Below are positions 1 to 7,837 of a stretch of 8,383 bases of DNA, one piece after another. Where the stretch lies: contig JAAAOL010000463.1 of NCBI GenBank assembly GCA_009908885.1, positions 1 to 8,383 on the forward strand, read 5' to 3'. Made by a program: the position numbers and the translations under genes. Under the pieces are notes generated by a model. The model was not told the DNA's origin. It saw nothing but the letters and a program-made list of their open reading frames with translations, and did no database searches. Position 1 is the first letter of the stretch; each line of letters begins with the position of its first letter. The stretch comes from Bacteroidota bacterium (GTDB lineage Bacteria > Bacteroidota > Rhodothermia > Rhodothermales > JAAAOL01).

Positions 1-417
1 GCTGATTCCATTGCCCACGGTTGCACCCGGACCGGATTCGATGCGATCCACGCTCCTTCTCGTCATTGTTTCACGGAAGGCTCGTCCAATCTTCTTGCCC
101 CTTCGCTCGTAGCGGCGTCGATCTCACGAACAATGCCAGCAGGTCGAGGTAGGACGGTCCTTCATTATGCCGTTCCCGGTTCTCTCATGTCTCGGAAGCG
201 GAATTTCCACGACCCGCTCTCCGGGATCCGCCGGGACCCCATCAAGCTGCGAAGGATGTATTCGTTCGCGGTTCTGTGTGGCCTGTCCCGACGCTTGGCG
301 CACTTCGCTGCACCTCTCTCGTCGCTCACGCGGCGCAGCCCCTCCCCTGATAGCCCGTCTCTCCGCTACCCGCCCGGCTCCTGGCCGGAGCGCCCGTAGC
401 CAACCTGAACACACTCT
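1..417. other. Leader/intergenic region with no recognisable gene
   Basis: I find no gene I can support here. One plus-strand frame is open from base 1 to a TAG at 397-399, but its translation is rich in Arg, Ser and Pro with no motif, as expected from GC-rich non-coding DNA. A short minus-strand frame beginning at the ATG complementary to 64-66 runs off the left edge; it is too short (22 codons) to judge. Just before the helicase start, bases 374-391 can form two mutually exclusive 5-bp hairpins (374-378 with 384-388, or 377-381 with 387-391). The stretch is most simply the end of an upstream spacer plus a long helicase leader. Confidence 0.45.
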
Positions 418-1545
<1,128 letters not shown>

Positions 1546-1569
1546 CGACGGCGCTCTGCGTCTGCACGG

Positions 1570-1655
1570 TGCCGGGTGCGGGACTCGAACCCGCACGGTG
1601 GATGCCCACCAACGGATTTTAAGTCCGTTGCGTCTACCAATTCCGCCAACCCGGC
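1570..1655 (-). tRNA. tRNA-Leu (anticodon UAA)
   Basis: Read on the minus strand, the 86-base sequence folds as a class II tRNA. The 7-bp acceptor stem is GCCGGGT (1655-1649) with ACCCGGC (1577-1571), followed by discriminator A (1570). The anticodon stem ACGGA/TCCGT encloses the loop CTTAAAA, giving anticodon TAA at 1621-1619, which reads the leucine codon UUA (and UUG by wobble). The long variable arm TGGTGGGCATCCACC is typical of tRNA-Leu, and the T loop carries GGTTCGAGTCC. The 3' CCA is not encoded: the bases after the discriminator read CCG, so CCA must be added by nucleotidyltransferase. UUA is a rare codon in this GC-rich DNA. The gene converges on the helicase with a 24-base gap. Confidence 0.96.
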
Positions 1656-1664
1656 AAGGGCGAC

Positions 1665-1695
1665 GCAAGCTATCGGTTTCTTACGCTGATTGCAA
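1665..1695 (-). promoter_or_regulatory. Candidate Bacteroidota-type promoter for tRNA-Leu
   Basis: On the minus strand a TTG (complement of 1693-1695) lies 20 bases upstream of TAGCTTGC (complement of 1672-1665). This resembles the Bacteroidota -33 TTG / -7 TAnnTTTG promoter in spacing, with two mismatches in the -7 element. The mature tRNA 5' end at 1655 is about 10 bases beyond the element, suitable for a short 5' leader removed by RNase P. The match is imperfect and short, so this is a suggestion only. Confidence 0.35.
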
Positions 1696-1809
1696 CACGG
1701 CGTGCCCGGCCTGCACGCTCTCCTCACATCCTCCGAGGAAACATCGCGGGCCTGAGCAAGATAGGAGCTTTTTCGGAAGGTCGAACCTATTCAACTGCTT
1801 AGCCACCGC

Positions 1810-2607
1810 ATGGCCCGTCCGTCACAGGACATTCTGGACCGGCTCCGGCACCTCACCCAGGCTCCCCTGCCGCAGGCGCATGTGCCCTACTCCGGGCGCC
1901 CCGCGTCCGCCGTGCTGCTCCTGGCCGATGGCGCCTGGGTGCCAGGCGTGCGTGTGGAGAGTGCGACGTTCTCCCTGATGCTGCCGCCGCTCCTGAACGC
2001 CGTCACGACGGCGATTGCTGTGGGGCGGACCGACATCGTCGCGGCGGTCCTGAGCCGTCCCGCCACTGTTGCGGATGCGGCGTACCTGGAGGAACTTCCC
2101 CACGCCAGGCTGCCCCGCATCGCGGACGATGCCTTCGCGGTGGAGGGCGCGCTGCCGGACGTCGCGGACCGCCTCGCCCCGTTCCTGTCGGCCCCGACGC
2201 CCGAGACCCCGGCGGACGGCGTCGCCCTGGCGCGGCAGGTGGCCGAGCGGGCCTTCGTGCCGGCCTCGCAATTTCCGGTCGGCTGCGTGCTGAAGACCGT
2301 GCAGGGGCGCCTGCTGCCCGGCGTCAACGTGGAGCACCCGGACTGGAGCCGCATCCTGTGTGCCGAACGCGCGGCCCTGGGGACGATGTGCAGCTACGGC
2401 CTATCCCCGGGCGACGCCCTGTACCTGACCTGCCTGCACGACGACGCCGGTACGCCCTGCGGCGCCTGCCGCCAGTGGCTGGTCGAGCGCGCGCCGTCGA
2501 CGACCCTCTGGATGGACCGGGCAGCGATCCCCCCGGAGCGGGCCACCCCGGACGACCTGCTGCCGGGCGCCTTCAGCGGAGCCGCCCTGCCCCAGCCCAC
2601 CTGGTAA
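1810..2607 (+). CDS. cdd: Cytidine deaminase with inactive N-terminal domain
   Basis: A 265-residue cytosolic enzyme predicted to deaminate cytidine/deoxycytidine to uridine/deoxyuridine in pyrimidine salvage. The C-terminal half has the full active site: NVE (173-175) for ribose binding, CAER (184-187) with zinc ligand Cys184 and proton shuttle Glu186, and PCGACRQ (216-222) with zinc ligands Cys217 and Cys220. LLPGAF (250-255) matches the usual C-terminal motif. The N-terminal half is a second copy of the fold: HVPYSGRP (24-31) resembles the family's VPYSxFxVG, and residues 47-72 align without gaps to 172-197, but Pro59-Pro60-Leu61 replace Cys-Ala-Glu. No cysteine occurs before residue 159. 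E. coli Cdd (about 294 residues) is also two-domain, but with the active half first. The ATG at 1810 fits the fold; the gene appears monocistronic, with a terminator 21 bases past its stop. Confidence 0.9.
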   Translation: MARPSQDILDRLRHLTQAPLPQAHVPYSGRPASAVLLLADGAWVPGVRVESATFSLMLPPLLNAVTTAIAVGRTDIVAAVLSRPATVADAAYLEELPHARLPRIADDAFAVEGALPDVADRLAPFLSAPTPETPADGVALARQVAERAFVPASQFPVGCVLKTVQGRLLPGVNVEHPDWSRILCAERAALGTMCSYGLSPGDALYLTCLHDDAGTPCGACRQWLVERAPSTTLWMDRAAIPPERATPDDLLPGAFSGAALPQPTW

Positions 2608-2628
2608 AACGATATTCCCCCAAACCAT

Positions 2629-2659
2629 AAGGTTGCTCCCCCACGGGCGCAACCTTTTT
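2629..2659 (+). terminator. Intrinsic terminator after cdd
   Basis: AAGGTTGC (2629-2636) pairs perfectly with GCAACCTT (2649-2656), and CCC (2638-2640) can pair with GGG (2645-2647) above one mismatch. Five T residues (2655-2659) follow and partly overlap the base of the stem. The position, 21 bases after the deaminase stop, fits a rho-independent terminator. It ends 30 bases before the exchanger's ATG, so it separates the deaminase from the next unit or acts as an attenuator for it. Confidence 0.8.
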
Positions 2660-2689
2660 CAGATAGATGCCGCTTTCTACGGACTACCC

Positions 2690-3649
2690 ATGGTTGCCCA
2701 ACTTCTGATCTTCAGCGCGGGCCTCGTGGTGCTCTACCTCGGCGCCGAGTGGCTCGTGCGTGGGGCCGCCAGTCTGGCCCTGCGCTACGGCATTCGCCGC
2801 ATCGTCGTCGGGATTACCGTCGTCGCCCTGGGCACCTCGATGCCCGAATTCGTCATCAACTTCTTCGCGGCCTTGGCCCATGAAGACAGCCTCGCGCTGG
2901 GCAACATCGTCGGCTCCAACATTTCCAACATCGCGCTGATCCTGGGCACCAGCGCTCTCGTCCTCCCGATGGCGGTGCGCCCGAGTACGCTCCGCAAGGA
3001 ATACCCCATCATGATGGGCGTGATGATCCTCTTCTATCTCGTCGCGCTCGACGGCGTCATCAGCAAGCTCGACGGCCTGGTGCTGGTCTTCTGCCTGGTG
3101 CTGTTCATGGTATACCTCGTCATCGACGGGAAGCGGCATGCGCGCAAGGTCGACGCTGGCGACGAGGAGCCCGTCGAGGTCGACGCGGCGACGTCGCCGG
3201 TGTGGAAGAAGGTGCTCTTTCTGATCGGAGGCATCGCGTTCCTGGCCGTCGGGGCGCGCCTGATGGTGTATTCCGCTGTCAACATCGCGGAGTCGATGGG
3301 GATCGAGCCGGTCGTGGTCGGCCTGACGATCGTGGCGATCGGCACGAGCCTGCCGGAACTGGCGGCCTCGCTGGTGAGCGCTGTCAAGCAGGAGGCGGAC
3401 ATGTCCATCGGCAATGTGCTGGGCAGCAATCTGTTGAACGTGCTCTTCGTCGTGGGGCTGGTCGCCCTGATCCGTCCGCTCCAGGTAGATGCCGACTCGC
3501 TCTCGATCCACTTTCCCGTCATGCTCGGCTTCAGCGCCCTCCTGCTGCCCGTGGCGTGGACCAGCTACCAGATCTCGCGCGTGGAAGGCGGGATGCTCGT
3601 TACGGTCTTCCTCGGCTACATCGTCTACCTCATCTTCCCATACCTCTGA
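2690..3649 (+). CDS. CaCA-family Na+/Ca2+ (cation/Ca2+) exchanger
   Basis: A 319-residue inner-membrane antiporter of the YrbG/K+-dependent Na+/Ca2+ exchanger type, expected to extrude Ca2+ in exchange for Na+ or another cation. It has the two inverted alpha repeats of the family: GTSMPE (48-53) with GNIVGSNISN (71-80), and GTSLPE (218-223) with GNVLGSNLLN (241-250). The Glu residues 53 and 223 and the Asn residues form the ion site in homologues. About ten hydrophobic segments are visible, split by a charged cytoplasmic loop at roughly 147-174 (KRHARKVDAGDEEPVEVD). I chose the ATG at 2690. The same frame opens at a TTG at 2633, but that codon lies inside the upstream terminator and would add a non-hydrophobic 19-residue leader. 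The final TGA overlaps the next gene's ATG, indicating co-transcription and coupled translation. The true counter-ion cannot be read from sequence. Confidence 0.9.
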   Translation: MVAQLLIFSAGLVVLYLGAEWLVRGAASLALRYGIRRIVVGITVVALGTSMPEFVINFFAALAHEDSLALGNIVGSNISNIALILGTSALVLPMAVRPSTLRKEYPIMMGVMILFYLVALDGVISKLDGLVLVFCLVLFMVYLVIDGKRHARKVDAGDEEPVEVDAATSPVWKKVLFLIGGIAFLAVGARLMVYSAVNIAESMGIEPVVVGLTIVAIGTSLPELAASLVSAVKQEADMSIGNVLGSNLLNVLFVVGLVALIRPLQVDADSLSIHFPVMLGFSALLLPVAWTSYQISRVEGGMLVTVFLGYIVYLIFPYL

Positions 3650-5340
3650 TGTCCTCTGCCTTTCGCCTGTGCCTGTTGAGCGCTCTGCTCATCGCCGCGG
3701 TGCTGCCCGTCCGCGCCCAAACGCCGGACGCTTCCGCGACCGTCAAGTACTGGATCGCTTTTACCGACAAGCCGGACGCGGCCAAGACGGACGCCCGCGC
3801 CCACCTGAGCGAGCGCGCTCTGGAGCGCCGCCAGCGCCGGGGCACGGCGCCCGCTTCCCGGCTCGACGCGCCCGTCTCCGAGGGCTACCTCGACCGCCTG
3901 GAGCGCGTCGGCGTCACGCCGCTGGTCACGAGCCGCTGGCTGAACGCCGCGAGCGCCCACCTCACCGAGACGCAGGCCCGCCGCATCGCCGCGCTGCCCT
4001 TTGTCCGGTCCGTCCGCCCGGTCGGCGTCGTGGAGGACCTGCCGCCCCCGCCGCCGCCAGACGCTGCGCCGCCTCCGACGGCGCCCTACGCCACCAAGAC
4101 GACGCGCATCGACTACGGCGCCTCCCGCACGCAGCTCGAACTGATGAACGCCATCGAGCCGCTGGAGCGCGGCATCAACGGCGCGGACGTTACTATAGGA
4201 TTCTTGGATACGCAGTACAATGACTTCTCTCATCCAGCCTTCTCGACCCTTCGCTCCGAGGATCGCTTGATTGAAGTGCGCAACTTCACGGAAGGTCAAA
4301 GCTGTGGAACGAGCTTCCATGGAATGAACGTTGCCTCTACCGCCGTAGGGTTCGAAGAAGGTGAACTCGTCGGTCCAGGCTATGGAGCCCACGTTTTAGC
4401 TGCTACGACTGAATGCGTCGGATCGGAGACGAATCAGGAGGAAGACAACCTCGTGGCGGGCATGGAGTGGCTGGAGGCCGAAGGGGCCGACGTGGTCAAC
4501 ATCTCGCTGGGCTACACGACCTTCGACCCCGGCGAGCGGAGCTATACGCCCGACGACCTGGACGGCGACACGGGCGTGACGACCCAGATCGTCGACATCG
4601 CGGCGTCGCTGGGGGTAGTAGTGGTATCGAGTGCGGGGAACGAAGGGTGCAGCTCTCCCGACTTCTGCTGGTACTTCATCAGCACGCCGGCGGACGCGGA
4701 CTCCGTTATCACCGTCGGCGCGGTGGCGGCTAATGGAACCAAGGCCGGTTTCAGCTCCTTTGGCCCGACGGCGGATGGGCGCATTAAGCCGGACGTGGCA
4801 GCGATGGGGGTTAGCGTTCGGTTTGCTTCACCAGGGGGCGGATATATTGCCAACAGCGGCACCTCGTTTTCGAGTCCGCTGGTGGCGGGCGTGGTGGCAC
4901 AGATCCTACAGGTCAACCCGGACCTGAACCCCATCGACGTGCGGAATATCCTGCGCTGGACGGCCAGTCAGGCAGAAACCCCGGACAATCGCCTCGGCTG
5001 GGGCATCGTCAACGCGGACGCTGCCATCCAGGCCGCCGAGCAGACGGCCACGGCCACCACGCCGCCCGAGACGCCCTCGGCCTTCGGCGTGACCGCAGTC
5101 TACCCGAACCCGGTCCGCCAGCGGGCCACCGTCGAGGCCACCCTCCCGGCCAGCGGCTCGGTGCGCCTCACCCTATACAACCTCCTCGGCCAGCGCGTCG
5201 CCACCCCCTTCGACGGAGCGCTGCCCGGCGGCGTGCACCGCCTGCAGATCGACCTGAGCGGGCTCCCTGCCGGTCCGTACTTCTACCGCCTGGAGCAGGA
5301 CGACCGCGTGGCGACGGGCACGGTGACGCGGATTCGGTAA
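3649..5340 (+). CDS. Secreted subtilisin-like (S8) serine protease with T9SS sorting domain
   Basis: A 563-residue exported protease. Residues 1-23 form a signal peptide with cleavage likely after VRA. Residues 33-125 resemble the propeptide of Bacteroidota subtilases (LSERALERRQRRG, then SRWLNAAS). A proline-rich linker (131-147) leads to the catalytic domain. The triad is Asp187 (GFLDTQ), His224 (SFHGMN) and Ser406 (SGTSFSSP), with oxyanion Asn331 (SSAGNEG). The tail from 485 (YPNPVRQRATVE, LYNLLGQRV, LPAGPYFYRLE) is a Por/T9SS sorting domain, implying crossing of the outer membrane and surface attachment or release. The ATG at 3649 is chosen because it begins a proper signal peptide and overlaps the exchanger stop (TGATG). 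The frame is open further upstream, but that part merely shadows the exchanger. Codon usage inside the catalytic domain is mosaic (see findings). Substrate is unknown. Confidence 0.92.
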   Translation: MSSAFRLCLLSALLIAAVLPVRAQTPDASATVKYWIAFTDKPDAAKTDARAHLSERALERRQRRGTAPASRLDAPVSEGYLDRLERVGVTPLVTSRWLNAASAHLTETQARRIAALPFVRSVRPVGVVEDLPPPPPPDAAPPPTAPYATKTTRIDYGASRTQLELMNAIEPLERGINGADVTIGFLDTQYNDFSHPAFSTLRSEDRLIEVRNFTEGQSCGTSFHGMNVASTAVGFEEGELVGPGYGAHVLAATTECVGSETNQEEDNLVAGMEWLEAEGADVVNISLGYTTFDPGERSYTPDDLDGDTGVTTQIVDIAASLGVVVVSSAGNEGCSSPDFCWYFISTPADADSVITVGAVAANGTKAGFSSFGPTADGRIKPDVAAMGVSVRFASPGGGYIANSGTSFSSPLVAGVVAQILQVNPDLNPIDVRNILRWTASQAETPDNRLGWGIVNADAAIQAAEQTATATTPPETPSAFGVTAVYPNPVRQRATVEATLPASGSVRLTLYNLLGQRVATPFDGALPGGVHRLQIDLSGLPAGPYFYRLEQDDRVATGTVTRIR

Positions 5341-5406
5341 TCGGCTGCTGGATGTCGGAGCGTGCGAGGATGGGCGTAGGAGGACGCTGCGTTCATGCCT
5401 GATTCC

Positions 5407-5430
5407 GACCGCTGTCTGCCGTCAGCGGTC
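5407..5430. repeat. 8-bp inverted repeat in the subtilase-vWA gap
   Basis: GACCGCTG (5407-5414) and CAGCGGTC (5423-5430) are perfect inverted copies with an 8-base loop, 66 bases after the subtilase stop and 80 bases before the next ATG. No T-tract follows, so it is not a classic terminator. It could be a transcript-end hairpin or an operator. I see no other convincing signal in the 170-base gap. Confidence 0.45.
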
Positions 5431-5510
5431 TGTCGTCCACATCTGTAAAACAATTCGCACGAGCGCCTCGTTGATCTGAGGCCATTTTTCTTCACCATCC
5501 TTTGTGTCGC

Positions 5511-7670
5511 ATGTCGCTGTCGTTCGGATGGAGTCCGTGGCTGCTCGCGCTCTGTGCCCTCGTTGCGGCGGGCCTGACGTACTGGTCGTACCGGCGGACG
5601 GTGCCCGAGGTCTCGACCGGGCGCCGGGCCGTGCTGATGGGGCTCCGCTTTCTGGCCCTGTTCGTCGTCCTCTTTCTGCTCTTCGAGCCGATCTGGCGCA
5701 CCCTGGACCGGGACGAGCGCCCGCCGCTGCTGGCCGTCCTCGTGGACGATAGCCAGAGCCTCAGCCTGACCACCGGCACTGAGGACGACTCGCTGCGCCT
5801 CAGCGACGCCGTCCGTGAGACCGTACGCACGCTGCCCCGGGATGCGCTGGGCGGCAACGTCCGCTTCTTCGCCTTCGACGCCCTCGTGGAGCGCCTGCCG
5901 GACGACGGGCCCGCCGACTCGCTCCGCTTCGACGGCAGCCGGACGGACATGGCGCAGGCCCTCGACGTGGTGCGGGACGAGCTGCGCGACCAGAACCTGG
6001 GCGGCGTGCTCCTGATCTCCGACGGCCAGTACAACACGGGCCGCAACCCGCTCTACCGCGCCGACCGCTACCCCGTGCCCATCTACACCGTGGCCGTGGG
6101 CGACACCACGCGCCGCCGCGACCTGCAGATCCGCCGCGTCACCACGAACGACATCGCGTACGTCGGCACCGAGCTGCCCGTCCAGGTCGGACTGCGCACC
6201 CAGGACTTCGGCGGCGAGCAGGTGGTCGTCAGCCTCACGCGGGGCGGCGAGCAGGTGGCCTCGTCCTCGCTGCGCCTGCCCGAAGGCACCGCCGAAGTGC
6301 CCGTGGATCTGACGTATACGCCGCAGGACGTCGGCTTCCAGCAGCTCGTCGTCAGCGTGACGCGCCTGCCGGGCGAGGTGACGCACCGCAACAACACCGA
6401 GACGTTCACTGTGCGGGCGATGGAGAGTAAGCGCCGCCTGCTCGTCCTGGGGGCCGCGCCGAGCCCCGACTTCGCCAACGTGCGGCAGCTCCTGCAGCAG
6501 GACCCCAACCTGGAAGTCACGACCTTCGTCCAGAAGCGACCGGGCACGTTTTACGAGGGCAGCCTCCCCGCGGACTTGAGCGCGTTCGACGTGATGGTGC
6601 TCGTGGGCTATCCGGGACGCCTGGCCGACGATGCCGCCATGCGCCGCCTGGCCGAGGCCGCCGAGGCAGGCACGCCCCTCCTCTTCCTGCTCACCCGGCA
6701 GACCGACCTCGATCACCTGCGCCAGCACTTCGCGGACGTGCTGCCCGTGGCCCCGGCCCGCCCCCGCACCACCTTCGCCGAGGCCTCGATGGTCGTCACC
6801 GCCCGGGGCGCACAGCATCCCATCCTGGAAGCCGCCGAGGACCGCCGTCAGCTGGGACAGCTCCCGCCGCTCTACATGAACGAAAGCCGCTGGGAGGCCA
6901 GCCCGGACGCCCGCGTGCTGGCAACGGTCGACGTGCGCGGCGTCGAACTGGACGACCCGATGCTCGTCGTCCGCCAGCGGACCGACACGCGCTCGGCAGC
7001 GCTGCTGGGTGCGGGCACGTGGCGGTGGAAGAACCTGCCCGAAGACCTGGAATCGCTCTCTGGCTTCTGGCCGCGCCTCTTCTCCAACCTGGTTCAGTGG
7101 CTGACGACGCCAGACGACGATCGCCGCGTGCGCGTCGAACCGGTACGCGACGTCTTCTCCGGCAGCGAACCTGTGGAGATGACGGGGCAGGTGTACGACG
7201 AGAGCCTGAACCCCGTGGACGACGCCTCCGTGGCCGTCGAGGTCACCGCGCCCGACAGTACGACGTATCCGTACACGATGGAGCCGGTGGGCAACGGGCG
7301 CTACGTGCTGGAGGCAGGCACCCTGCCGGAAGGCACGTATCAGTACGAGGCCGCCGCCGAGCGCAACGGGGTGGCCCTCGGCACGGATCGGGGCTCCTTC
7401 GCCGTCGGGGCGCTGACGCTGGAGTTCAAGGAGACGCAGGCCAACGCCGCCCTGCTCCGCCAGATCGCCCAGCGCTCCGGCGGGCAGTTCCTGCCGACGT
7501 CCGACCTCGCCACGCTGCCGGACCTGCTCCGCAGCTCGGAGCGCTTCCAGCCCACCGTCCGCGAAGAGACGCGCGAACGCGAACTGTGGCGCCTCCCCTG
7601 GCTGCTGGGCCTCATCGTCCTGCTCCTCTCGACCGAGTGGTTCCTGCGCAAGCGGAGCGGGATGGTATAG
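5511..7670 (+). CDS. BatA-like membrane protein with vWA and degenerate glutamine-amidotransferase domains
   Basis: A 719-residue inner-membrane protein. Two N-terminal membrane helices (about 8-27 and 41-62) are followed by a vWA-type domain with a metal-ion site: DDSQS (79-83), Thr145 (RTDMAQAL) and Asp171 (LISDGQ). Residues about 213-303 look like a beta-sandwich (CARDB/Ig-like), and 307-531 like the class I glutamine-amidotransferase-like module often seen in such proteins (RRLLVLG at the start, WRWKNLP at 504-510, LVQWL at 527-531), with no catalytic Cys visible. A further beta-domain (about 540-640) and a C-terminal helix (692-712) before RKR complete it. The ATG at 5511 is preferred over an in-frame TTG three codons earlier. 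Relatives usually sit near moxR and DUF58 genes; none is in this window. The role is unknown; binding of periplasmic partners through the metal site is an inference from vWA proteins generally. Confidence 0.82.
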   Translation: MSLSFGWSPWLLALCALVAAGLTYWSYRRTVPEVSTGRRAVLMGLRFLALFVVLFLLFEPIWRTLDRDERPPLLAVLVDDSQSLSLTTGTEDDSLRLSDAVRETVRTLPRDALGGNVRFFAFDALVERLPDDGPADSLRFDGSRTDMAQALDVVRDELRDQNLGGVLLISDGQYNTGRNPLYRADRYPVPIYTVAVGDTTRRRDLQIRRVTTNDIAYVGTELPVQVGLRTQDFGGEQVVVSLTRGGEQVASSSLRLPEGTAEVPVDLTYTPQDVGFQQLVVSVTRLPGEVTHRNNTETFTVRAMESKRRLLVLGAAPSPDFANVRQLLQQDPNLEVTTFVQKRPGTFYEGSLPADLSAFDVMVLVGYPGRLADDAAMRRLAEAAEAGTPLLFLLTRQTDLDHLRQHFADVLPVAPARPRTTFAEASMVVTARGAQHPILEAAEDRRQLGQLPPLYMNESRWEASPDARVLATVDVRGVELDDPMLVVRQRTDTRSAALLGAGTWRWKNLPEDLESLSGFWPRLFSNLVQWLTTPDDDRRVRVEPVRDVFSGSEPVEMTGQVYDESLNPVDDASVAVEVTAPDSTTYPYTMEPVGNGRYVLEAGTLPEGTYQYEAAAERNGVALGTDRGSFAVGALTLEFKETQANAALLRQIAQRSGGQFLPTSDLATLPDLLRSSERFQPTVREETRERELWRLPWLLGLIVLLLSTEWFLRKRSGMV

Positions 7671-7781
7671 TCGCGCCGCCCGACGCGCCGTCTCATCCCC
7701 TTTCATTTTGGCCGTTTCGGGTTGATCAGCACCCCGCCCGGCGCGTGATGCGAGACCGCGATCGGCATGCGAAACGAGGCA

Positions 7782-7835
7782 TCGACGAGGCGAGGATCGG
7801 ACGTGCGTCGTTTCCTCGCTTCATCGTCTCGTCGA
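7782..7835. repeat. Long bulged inverted repeat (possible RNA hairpin)
   Basis: The left arm 7782-7796 pairs completely with two blocks on the right. TCGACGAG (7782-7789) matches CTCGTCGA (7828-7835), and GCGAGGA (7790-7796) matches TCCTCGC (7813-7819). This gives 15 base pairs interrupted on one side by an 8-base bulge (7820-7827). The 16-base loop (7797-7812) can add a 3-bp inner stem. There is no T-tract after either arm. It may be a transcript-end structure for the vWA gene, a REP-like element or part of a small RNA. Confidence 0.6.
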
Positions 7836-7837
7836 GA

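Noticed and set aside
374..391. Terminator just before the helicase
   Set aside because: The stems are only 5 bp, mutually exclusive and without a T-tract.
2684..3511. A 275-codon minus-strand frame within the exchanger
   Set aside because: The translation is dominated by Asp, His, Arg and Gln, the usual antisense of hydrophobic membrane-protein codons.
3202..3648. Upstream extension of the subtilase frame by about 149 residues
   Set aside because: This part is an out-of-frame shadow of the exchanger gene. A proper signal peptide begins at the ATG at 3649.
5341..5510. Possible TAnnTTTG promoter near 5497-5504 before the vWA gene
   Set aside because: Only the TTTG part matches, the TA is missing, and it lies only 6 bases from the ATG.
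5283..7706. An 807-codon open frame on the minus strand across the whole vWA gene
   Set aside because: Its translation is rich in Arg, Gly, His, Gln and Ala with no motif, typical of an antisense frame created by GC-rich codons. The plus-strand gene has clear domains and membrane helices.
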